64,000 nt of DNA from a virus. Below are positions 51,815-57,903 of this stretch, one piece after another; the stretch's first letter is position 1, and each line of letters begins with the position of its first letter. The DNA lies in IMG/VR virus record IMGVR_UViG_3300046170_000464, positions 1 through 64,000 of that record, one strand, 5' to 3'. Below the pieces are notes generated by a model. That model saw nothing but the letters and a program-made list of their open reading frames with translations, was not told where the DNA came from and made no database searches. A program made the translations under genes and the position numbers.

Positions 51815-52140
51815 TCTGTTTCTATCGTCCGTGTGATGTCTTGAGTTTCTGTGACAGCGTTGGCTGCTCTGGTTACTATCTCTAACTGCCAATTTTCTGC
51901 TCCGGTATTCATTGAGTAAGTAGTGCCCGTAGCTCCAATTGCTGCACTCGGAGTGGCGTTGTGTCCCGTGTAACTGGAGTATGCTCCTCCAAACTTTTCG
52001 ATTTCGATTGTTTCTGTGATTGTTTGTTCCGTGGTTGTGGTGCTGTTCATTGAGCCTTGAGTAAAGGCTGGTGCAGTGTTCGCGAATGCTCCAACTGGAC
52101 TGAAAAGACTCAGTAAAACTAGCCATGTGAGTTTGGTCAT
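51778..52140 (-). CDS. secreted Thr/Ser-rich protein
   Basis: A 120-residue protein with a signal peptide (TKLTWLVLLSLFSPVGAFA, cleavage likely after AFA) and a Thr/Ser/Glu-rich mature part (TTTTEQTITETIEIEKFGG). It overlaps the upstream small membrane protein gene by 4 nt (ATGA). Together with the next gene it forms a pair of secreted proteins; function unknown. Confidence 0.55.
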   Translation of the reverse strand: MTKLTWLVLLSLFSPVGAFANTAPAFTQGSMNSTTTTEQTITETIEIEKFGGAYSSYTGHNATPSAAIGATGTTYSMNTGAENWQLEIVTRAANAVTETQDITRTIETESTTTSLSVFSQ

Positions 52141-52397
52141 GGTTTACTTTTTGTAATATTATCCTCTTCTATCTTAGGTTTTTTTTGTTTTCCGTTGGTA
52201 TCAACTGCACGTGAAATTCCATAACCAGCTAAAGATCCACTGAAAATGGAGGCTATAAAAGTAGGATCCATTTTTTGAAAGTAGCCCATGTACGAGAGTG
52301 TTAGCAATGCAGCACTCCACGCAAGAACTGATACTTTTACGACTTCACCAAGTAATTCGAACGATCGTTTGCTACTTTGGCTTTCTTCTTCAGCCAT
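52137..52397 (-). CDS. small membrane protein
   Basis: An 86-residue protein with two hydrophobic segments (VVKVSVLAWSAALLTLSYMG and FIASIFSGSLAGYGIS) and basic ends. Its size and topology fit a holin or envelope protein. First gene of a three-gene minus operon. Confidence 0.5.
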   Translation of the reverse strand: MAEEESQSSKRSFELLGEVVKVSVLAWSAALLTLSYMGYFQKMDPTFIASIFSGSLAGYGISRAVDTNGKQKKPKIEEDNITKSKP

Positions 52398-52452
52398 GGC
52401 GTAGAAATTTACGTGTCGTACCTTAAGATACTGCCTTGATGATTACTTTTAA

Positions 52453-52536
52453 ATGAGAAAATACGATTTGACTGTATTAGCTAAAATTAAAGGACGGGAT
52501 CATCTCCTTTCTCAATTCGTTTGTGAAATTATCTAA
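52453..52536 (+). CDS. possible leader peptide (27 aa)
   Basis: ATG 52453 to TAA 52536, whose last base is the A of the next ATG (TAATG). MRKYDLTVLAKIKGRD begins it. No Shine-Dalgarno sequence is clear. It could couple translation of the next gene; equally it could be chance. Confidence 0.3.
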   Translation: MRKYDLTVLAKIKGRDHLLSQFVCEII

Positions 52537-52757
52537 TGGCTGAGACTGCGAAGAAAAAACATCCTGAAAAATGGGCTAGAGCCAAGGCTAAAGCTCGTAA
52601 AAAAATGGGCGGACACTCTGCTCGAGCTATGCAGTTGGCTACCAAATACTACAAAGACGCGGGCGGAGAGTACGAAGGTAAAAAATCTAAGAAAAACAAA
52701 CTCTCTAAATGGTCTAAAGAGGATTGGCAGACCAAAGAAGAGTATGAAAAAAAGTGA
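52536..52757 (+). CDS. Lys-rich small protein (DUF5872-like)
   Basis: A 73-residue protein: KKKHPEKWARAKAKARKKMGGHSARAMQLATKYYKDAGGEYEG, then LSKWSKEDWQTKEEYEKK. The final segment matches the short DUF5872-like pattern found in cyanophages. Very basic. The next gene starts inside its 3' end. Confidence 0.6.
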   Translation: MAETAKKKHPEKWARAKAKARKKMGGHSARAMQLATKYYKDAGGEYEGKKSKKNKLSKWSKEDWQTKEEYEKK

Positions 52758-52950
52758 TTTTGGAGAAGAAGCTTACGTAACTTGCATTTTTGACGAACGC
52801 TCTGTACGTGCGTTAAATGACGCTGTTATTTTCACTTTGAATAATTGGGCTGGTCAAGGAGATATTGACCAAGAAAAAATAATAGATTTGAGATACTTCC
52901 TACAAGGAGCTATATTTGAGTTTGAGTATGGAAGAGGCAGTGGCGGATAG
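52744..52950 (+). CDS. small acidic protein
   Basis: A 68-residue acidic protein overlapping the previous gene by 14 nt. Helical (VRALNDAVIFTLNNWAG; IDLRYFLQGAIFEFEYG). Unknown. Confidence 0.5.
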   Translation: MKKSDFGEEAYVTCIFDERSVRALNDAVIFTLNNWAGQGDIDQEKIIDLRYFLQGAIFEFEYGRGSGG

Positions 52951-53155
52951 AGCTCGGGAAAAAGGGAGGACAGAACGCTATCTGCCAAAAGCAGCGTGGG
53001 CGTCTATGTCAAAGGAAGAGCGTCGTGCTACCGACGAAAAGAAAAAGCGTGCCACAAAGGGAAAGCCTGTCAATACGCATGTAGCTAACACTGAGACAGC
53101 AAAAAGAGCTGGTAAAAAAGCTCGTTCTTACAAAGCATCTAAGAAAAATGGCTAA
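52916..53155 (+). CDS. small Lys/Arg-rich protein
   Basis: About 79 residues. TTG 52916 has a well-spaced AAGGAG 6 nt upstream; ATG 52928 is an alternative start. Basic, helical (AVADRAREKGRTERYLPKAAW; EERRATDEKKKRATKGK). Overlaps neighbours on both sides. Confidence 0.5.
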   Translation: MSLSMEEAVADRAREKGRTERYLPKAAWASMSKEERRATDEKKKRATKGKPVNTHVANTETAKRAGKKARSYKASKKNG

Positions 53156-53279
53156 ACAGGGAACTTGTTGGGACGGCTACGTTCAAGAAGGTATGAAGAA
53201 AAAAGGGAATCGTATGGTTCCTAATTGCGTTCGGGCGAAGAAGAAGTCTCGGGCTCATCTTCGCAAAAAGAGTAAGTAG
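53148..53279 (+). CDS. small basic cyanophage-type protein (43 aa)
   Basis: ATG 53148 to TAG 53279. Starts AKQGTCWDGYVQEGMKKKGNRMVPNCV, a pattern seen in small conserved proteins of marine cyanophages, then a Lys/Arg-rich tail. Overlaps the preceding gene by 8 nt, and its last 59 nt are antisense to the next, minus-strand gene. Confidence 0.65.
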   Translation: MAKQGTCWDGYVQEGMKKKGNRMVPNCVRAKKKSRAHLRKKSK

Positions 53280-53574
53280 ATCCCATAGCTGGGCCTAGCG
53301 GAGTATTCTCTCTATCTTCGTCAAAATTGAATTCGTAGTAAAGAGGCTCCAAATCTTTTGCTTCTGTAGTTGTCCAGTACTCATGTAGTTGCTCTGTTTG
53401 TATATTTAGACTTTTTAACGTCATTTGAGCCTTATATTCAATCCAGTCTTCGAAGCAGTGATGACGAATTTTTAAAATCCAGGGGTTAAAGCTAAGTTTT
53501 TTGTTCAGAAAACACAAAAAGTCTGTGGCTTGGTAAGCCATAGCGTTAATTTTGCTGTACTTGATGGGTTTCAT
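53221..53574 (-). CDS. hypothetical protein
   Basis: A 117-residue protein, helical N-terminus (INAMAYQATDFLCFLNKKLSFNPWILKIRHHCFEDWIEYKAQ) and an acidic C-terminus. It is a single minus-strand gene with its 3' end antisense to the small plus-strand gene. Unknown. Confidence 0.5.
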   Translation of the reverse strand: MKPIKYSKINAMAYQATDFLCFLNKKLSFNPWILKIRHHCFEDWIEYKAQMTLKSLNIQTEQLHEYWTTTEAKDLEPLYYEFNFDEDRENTPLGPAMGSTYSFCEDEPETSSSPERN

Positions 53575-53640
53575 TTGATAAAAAATCTAAGTCCGTATTA
53601 TTAATACTAAAATAAAAGATATAAACGCAAACTAGATCAC

Positions 53641-54042
53641 ATGGCTCAGGTCACCTTTAATCGTGAACTTGGGGCTGCCCCAGTCGGGATTACTCGTTTT
53701 AGTCAGTATCGTTCTGAAGACGGTGGCAACGTCGTTGTCAACTTCACCACAGAAGATACTTCTGAAGGAACCTTTAAACGTGCTGATAAGTACGGTGTTA
53801 CCTCTAGTGCCACTGGAACAGGTACTGTGACACTTCAAGCAGGGTCGATGTCTGTAAAGCGTGTTTTCATTATGGATGGAACTGACGGTTCGATCTTGGG
53901 TGAGGTCGCTCCTCCTAAAACTTCAAACCGTCTTGATGTCTCGTTCACTTTCTCTGTGGGAGCATCGGTTGAGAACTATCTGTACGTTGAAAAAACTGAT
54001 CGTTCTCCCTGTGTTTACCGCGTCACTTACACTGCTGCTTAA
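53641..54042 (+). CDS. beta-rich virion-type protein
   Basis: A 133-residue protein rich in Thr/Gly/Val/Ser with alternating strands (NVVVNFTTEDTSEGTFKRADKYGV, KRVFIMDGTDGSILGEV). Codon use resembles the capsid genes (GC-rich wobble), suggesting high expression. Likely a head or tail surface protein. Not recognised. Confidence 0.55.
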   Translation: MAQVTFNRELGAAPVGITRFSQYRSEDGGNVVVNFTTEDTSEGTFKRADKYGVTSSATGTGTVTLQAGSMSVKRVFIMDGTDGSILGEVAPPKTSNRLDVSFTFSVGASVENYLYVEKTDRSPCVYRVTYTAA

Positions 54043-54059
54043 ACCCAAACAGTAAAAAA

Positions 54060-54215
54060 ATGACTTCCCCACAAGATTGGGAGTGCTCTATCGCTGAAAA
54101 AGTCTTAGAAACTATGGAAGAAGGGGGTAAAACCTCTTCTTCCTACTATGTTTCTTTACAAGAGCAACTGAAGCTGTGTGAGAAAAAAAATCAACAGCTT
54201 AGTCCTGAATCCTGA
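54060..54215 (+). CDS. small charged protein (51 aa)
   Basis: ATG 54060 to TGA 54215. Sequence SPQDWECSIAEKVLETMEEGGKTSSSYYVSLQEQLKLCEKK. Helical and acidic. The following gene starts within its 3' end. Confidence 0.45.
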   Translation: MTSPQDWECSIAEKVLETMEEGGKTSSSYYVSLQEQLKLCEKKNQQLSPES

Positions 54216-54372
54216 TGGGTTTCTGTACGTATTAGCTGCTCTCCTTACGCAGTCAAGCTCACTGTCTTGGAAGCAGTTTTCTAGTCTTTACAACTCAACT
54301 TTAAGAGCTGCTCTGGTGGTGTTGTTATTTCACTTTGTCTTAGGCAAAATAAATCAAAGACACCAACGCTAG
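54178..54372 (+). CDS. small membrane protein
   Basis: About 64 residues from GTG 54178, overlapping the previous gene by 38 nt. Hydrophobic segments near FLYVLAALL and ALVVLLFHFVLG; basic tail. The start is uncertain. The gene lies just before the C39-like peptidase, so a lysis-related role is possible. Confidence 0.4.
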   Translation: MRKKINSLVLNPDGFLYVLAALLTQSSSLSWKQFSSLYNSTLRAALVVLLFHFVLGKINQRHQR

Positions 54373-54379
54373 AACCAGG

Positions 54380-55183
54380 GTGACTACTGATAAGCACCCT
54401 CTTCTGAGTCAATCTCTTTATGCCAAGCATGATACTTGGTTGACTACTTCTGCTCAAGATCCTGATGAGCTAGATCCGACTGAAAAGCTTTTTGTTCAGC
54501 GAGGTAGTGCTTGGGAGTGGGTTCAGATAGTTATTTCAGCTGGTACTCCTTTCAAAGAGGTGCGGCTCAAAGCGCAGCCCGAAACCTCCTGGTATTTCTA
54601 TCAACCGCATTGGAAAATAATAAATGATCTAGACAAAGAATTTTTATACAAACCTAAGAAACATGTACAACTAAATACTCCCTATATAAAACAGTTAGGC
54701 CCTAATGACACAAACTGTTTTAGTGCATCTTGTGCCATGTTGTTAATGTCTCTCAAAGACATCGGCCCAGAAGAAGCTAAAGATTATATGGACGCGGTTT
54801 GTGAAAACGGAGAAAGTTCTGAAGCTTGGGTGCAGGTCAAAACGTTAGAACAATACGGTTTGCACGCAGAGTTTCGACAAGACGGGGACTGGAATGCCAT
54901 AGAACAGCTTTTAAGAGATGAAATTCCAGTTCCTTTAGGTATTTTGCATGCAGGACCTGTTGACAACCCAGGCGGAACTGGTCATTGGGTTTGCGCTGTG
55001 GGCATAACTGAAGACCAGAAAAACATAATCGTACATAACTCTTTAGGTGACTTGGATCTAGATGAGGGTGTTTATGAGTCTGATCATGGAGCGCATGTTA
55101 AATATGAGAAAACAAAGTTAGCTCCTCGCTGGATGGTGGAGAAGGGCTACAGTTCTGGGTGGTACATCAAAGCAAAACCATGA
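54380..55183 (+). CDS. C39-like (papain-fold) peptidase
   Basis: A 267-residue protein from GTG 54380. The central domain (about residues 95-230) has the C39 peptidase order: catalytic Cys in NDTNCFSASCAMLLMSL (Cys about 113), His in GGTGHWVCAVGI (about 202) and an Asn/Asp site in IVHNSLGDLDL. The N-terminal 90 residues are a separate charged module. It could be a cell-wall or maturation peptidase of the phage. Its stop overlaps the next ATG. Confidence 0.75.
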   Translation: MTTDKHPLLSQSLYAKHDTWLTTSAQDPDELDPTEKLFVQRGSAWEWVQIVISAGTPFKEVRLKAQPETSWYFYQPHWKIINDLDKEFLYKPKKHVQLNTPYIKQLGPNDTNCFSASCAMLLMSLKDIGPEEAKDYMDAVCENGESSEAWVQVKTLEQYGLHAEFRQDGDWNAIEQLLRDEIPVPLGILHAGPVDNPGGTGHWVCAVGITEDQKNIIVHNSLGDLDLDEGVYESDHGAHVKYEKTKLAPRWMVEKGYSSGWYIKAKP

Positions 55184-55392
55184 CTTCGTATAACCAGATC
55201 TTTGAGACCTGGAGCAACGAGCAAGAAAATCGAAAAGCTCTGTTTATGGACTTTTTGTATCAGCGTTCTGGTCGGTCCAACAGCTTATATACCGGTTTGT
55301 GGGACGAGTGGTGCAGAGAGTCAGGTGAATCTGCTAGGGAAGATCATTTCACTGCTGTTCATACAGGTGATTGTAAAATTAAAACAACCTAA
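55180..55392 (+). CDS. hypothetical protein
   Basis: A 70-residue protein from ATG 55180 (ATGA overlap with the previous gene). Sequence FETWSNEQENRKALFMDFLYQRSGRSNSLYTGLWDEW. Acidic, Trp/Tyr-rich. Unknown. Confidence 0.5.
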   Translation: MTSYNQIFETWSNEQENRKALFMDFLYQRSGRSNSLYTGLWDEWCRESGESAREDHFTAVHTGDCKIKTT

Positions 55393-55403
55393 GATTATTT
55401 AAT

Positions 55404-55640
55404 ATGGCGCAGCGCGATTATGAAAAAGAATATCGTGATTACCACGGTTCAAAACGTCAAAAGAAACGTCGTGCTGCGCGTAACAAGGCTCGTCGACATA
55501 TGGAAAAGAGTGGAAGAGTATCTAAGGGAGACGGAAGAGAAGTCGATCACAAAGATTTCAACCCGGAAAATAACAACTCTTCGAATATTCGGGTAGTTAA
55601 AGAGAAAACTAATCGCGAGAAACAGCCCAAACGAAGCTAA
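55404..55640 (+). CDS. small HNH-like protein
   Basis: A 78-residue basic protein containing GREVDHKDFNPENNNSSNIRVV, matching the DH...N...N core of HNH and related His-Me finger nucleases. The preceding basic stretch (KRQKKRRAARNKARRHMEKSG) is typical of small cyanophage HNH proteins. No zinc cysteines are present, so activity is uncertain. Confidence 0.65.
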   Translation: MAQRDYEKEYRDYHGSKRQKKRRAARNKARRHMEKSGRVSKGDGREVDHKDFNPENNNSSNIRVVKEKTNREKQPKRS

Positions 55641-55649
55641 ACTAAACCT

Positions 55650-56171
55650 ATGGAAAAACAAAACTTCCTTCAGCGACCTGGTGGACTAGGTCCGACCGGT
55701 GCCTTGAAACCTCTTGGTATGTCTGCGGCTCAGCCTGCTTCATACATGAACGACGCAATCAGTATGACGTCGCGTCGTCAAGCGTATACCGACGATGTAA
55801 ATAGGGTATTTGCCCAGTACAACATCGATCACGGAACTTACATGAGGGCTCCTGTTAACCCTCTTCCCTACGCTGATGGGAACATTACTAAGTCTGCTGA
55901 GGTGACCGGGCCTGCTGGTTACAACCATCAAGAGATGCCTTTACCTGAGCGTCCGATGGATATGTCTGCGGGACAGTATGTTCACGAGACGGTTAATCAG
56001 GCTGACCCAGCTATGCGAGCCAATGTACAGGCTTTGACTTTGCTTCCTCAGCAAAACTTCCTAAATAATCGTGACTTACAACCACTGACTATGCAAAACG
56101 ATTATCGCCGTCGCGATGATCTCTTGCTTCAAGAACAAGTTTTAGGAGGATCTACTAGTGCACCGAAGTGA
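55650..56171 (+). CDS. hypothetical protein, probable virion component
   Basis: A 173-residue Pro/Met/Gln-rich protein. GC-rich wobble suggests good expression. No motif. A strong GGAGGA at 56145-56151 near its end serves the next gene. Confidence 0.5.
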   Translation: MEKQNFLQRPGGLGPTGALKPLGMSAAQPASYMNDAISMTSRRQAYTDDVNRVFAQYNIDHGTYMRAPVNPLPYADGNITKSAEVTGPAGYNHQEMPLPERPMDMSAGQYVHETVNQADPAMRANVQALTLLPQQNFLNNRDLQPLTMQNDYRRRDDLLLQEQVLGGSTSAPK

Positions 56172-56301
56172 CCGGACAAGACCTACCCGTATGGCGGGTA
56201 TGGCATTAGGTATGGGTCCAGCTGATATGGTGCGTGCAGTAAGTAATCCGTCTGAGATTACTGCACGTCTCCGTTACCAAGAGACTTTTCCGAGAAGCTG
56301 A
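56158..56301 (+). CDS. small hypothetical protein (47 aa)
   Basis: GTG 56158 preceded by GGAGGA, ending TGA 56301, overlapping the previous gene. Sequence HRSDRTRPTRMAGMALGMGPADMVRAV then SEITARLRYQETF. Basic N-terminus. Unknown. Confidence 0.5.
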   Translation: MHRSDRTRPTRMAGMALGMGPADMVRAVSNPSEITARLRYQETFPRS

Positions 56302-56330
56302 CCTATTGTTACCCGAGATAATCCTTGGGT

Positions 56331-57050
56331 ATGCACACGGTAAAGCTTGACTGGATAACCCCTGATGCAGAAAGGGTTATCGCTCGTCATGCGCGTGTCT
56401 CGACGGCAGATCCAGATAGAGAAGAATATGCTCGACTTCTGTCTTATTGCATCAAGCATGGGCATTGGTCGATTCTTGAGCAGGCGAATATAAGTTTTGA
56501 GATTATTACTTCTAGGGCAATTAGCGCACAGCTCATTCGCCACAAAAGCCTGTGTTTTCAAGAGCTTTCTCAGCGTTACTCGAACCCGTTTACCGTGATG
56601 TCCGACGACATTCACGATCACCCAAAAGAGTTTCATATTAGAAAACAGGCGGAGAAAAACCGGCAATCCAGTGTGGAGGAGGTAGATCTCGATCTAATGA
56701 CTAATTTTCGAGAACGAATTCATCGAGTCGATGCAGAGTTGCGTTCTCTCTATGAAGACATGCTTGATTCCGGCGTGGCTCGTGAGTGCGCAAGAAATAT
56801 TTTGCCTTTGTACACTCCCACCAGACTTCATGCAAATGGAACAGTTCGCTCTTGGGTGCATTACGTAGGTCTACGTGCCAAGGAAGATACTCAACTTGAG
56901 CATCGTTTGATTGCTCGTCAGGTTGCTCTAATCTTCGGAACCCAGCTACCGGTCGTCACGAAAGCTTTGGTAGCTACCGAGGATCAATCACTAGACGGTT
57001 GGAGATTTATGTCAGGCTGGTCTTCTGAACTCTCTTCTTCTTCCCAGTAA
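56331..57050 (+). CDS. thyX: flavin-dependent thymidylate synthase (ThyX)
   Basis: About 239 residues from ATG 56331 (a TTG lies 6 nt upstream). It methylates dUMP to dTMP using FAD, NADPH and methylenetetrahydrofolate. It carries the ThyX signature as RHKSLCFQELSQRYS (residues 70-84), a variant of RHRx7S with Lys for the second Arg; the substrate-binding ELSQRYS is kept. ARECARNILPLYTPTRL and SWVHYVGLRAKEDTQLEHR match the later helices. It supplies thymidylate for phage DNA synthesis. Its last 67 nt are antisense to a small minus-strand gene. Confidence 0.9.
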   Translation: MHTVKLDWITPDAERVIARHARVSTADPDREEYARLLSYCIKHGHWSILEQANISFEIITSRAISAQLIRHKSLCFQELSQRYSNPFTVMSDDIHDHPKEFHIRKQAEKNRQSSVEEVDLDLMTNFRERIHRVDAELRSLYEDMLDSGVARECARNILPLYTPTRLHANGTVRSWVHYVGLRAKEDTQLEHRLIARQVALIFGTQLPVVTKALVATEDQSLDGWRFMSGWSSELSSSSQ

Positions 57051-57166
57051 CCAATAAAAGTTTCTTCTTCGATGAAACCCTTAAGGTTGGCGAGAGCTTG
57101 ATCCAGTAGCTCTTGATCTTCTTCGCTAAGTTTTTCAGCTTTGTCGTCGAGTTCTTTTTCAGACAT
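56984..57166 (-). CDS. small acidic protein
   Basis: About 60 residues from ATG 57166. Very acidic (EKELDDKAEKLSEEDQELLDQAL; EEEESSEDQPD). Co-oriented with the 57159 gene, which it overlaps by 8 nt. Unknown. Confidence 0.5.
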   Translation of the reverse strand: MSEKELDDKAEKLSEEDQELLDQALANLKGFIEEETFIGYWEEEESSEDQPDINLQPSSD

Positions 57167-57347
57167 CTTCTCGGTTGCGTAGAAAAGCTCGTCGGGCTTC
57201 CTCACGAACTTTATCAAGTAAGTGAGGAAATTTCTCTTCAGCTAAATGCGCACTTGACACGTAAGTAGCTACCTCAATTCCGTCTTCTTTTACGGAAACT
57301 CTGTACATAGAGTCCTTTGTGACTACTTCTATGTTTTTCTCAATCAC
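57159..57347 (-). CDS. small hypothetical protein
   Basis: A 62-residue protein with a beta start (IEKNIEVVTKDSMYRVSVKEDGIEVATYV) and a charged helical tail. Overlaps its neighbours by 8 nt on each side. Unknown. Confidence 0.5.
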   Translation of the reverse strand: MIEKNIEVVTKDSMYRVSVKEDGIEVATYVSSAHLAEEKFPHLLDKVREEARRAFLRNREDV

Positions 57348-57903
57348 TTGGTTCTTTCCAGGGATTTTCCATTGGAGGGTTAGCAGCTTGGCGAACAGCT
57401 GCAGCCTGGGCTAGCTGAGCAGTCCTGAGTGCTTGTCGATGTTGCTCAAGTTGCTGGTTAAGTGACGCAGTTTGTTGAGAAGCCCAGTTCTGCGCGTTGG
57501 CTGAAAGTTCGTCCAGTGCGTTTGCACTGTGGGGGAAATTAAATACAGCACCTACTCCCTCATTGTTATTAATTTTAGTTGCCCCCGTGGTTTCGGCGAG
57601 CGCAGATAAAAATCCGTAAGCTTGATCCACACCGACGTTGGCTACGAAAGAGAGTTCGACAGGGTCTACTAAACCGCGACTGCGTTCGTAAAGCGCACTG
57701 AACGCACCACTAACTCGGTGAGCAGTGTCAGAACCTTCACGCTCTTGTCTGACTTTTTTATCAGAAATTGAGATACCGGCAAGAGTACCTCCGATAAACG
57801 CCAAAGGTGCTCCTACAAATTCGGGACTGGTGATTGCTGTTGTGACTGCAGCAACGCCTCCGATGAAGATGGTCAGTGGAAAGGATTTAAGTTGCAGCAT
57901 CAT
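57340..57903 (-). CDS. membrane-anchored hypothetical protein
   Basis: About 187 residues from ATG 57903; the upstream part of the frame lies in the primase gene. Two hydrophobic segments at the N-terminus (FPLTIFIGGVAAVTTAI and GAPLAFIGGTLAGISI) and a Gln/Ala-rich coiled-coil C-terminus (SLNQQLEQHRQALRTAQLAQAAAV). Unknown. Confidence 0.5.
   Translation of the reverse strand: MMLQLKSFPLTIFIGGVAAVTTAITSPEFVGAPLAFIGGTLAGISISDKKVRQEREGSDTAHRVSGAFSALYERSRGLVDPVELSFVANVGVDQAYGFLSALAETTGATKINNNEGVGAVFNFPHSANALDELSANAQNWASQQTASLNQQLEQHRQALRTAQLAQAAAVRQAANPPMENPWKEPSD

Noticed and set aside
51820-52126. Upstream extension of the secreted-protein frame at 51290
   Set aside because: This part lies in another frame of the Thr/Ser-rich secreted protein gene and reads as basic His/Arg/Asn-rich nonsense.
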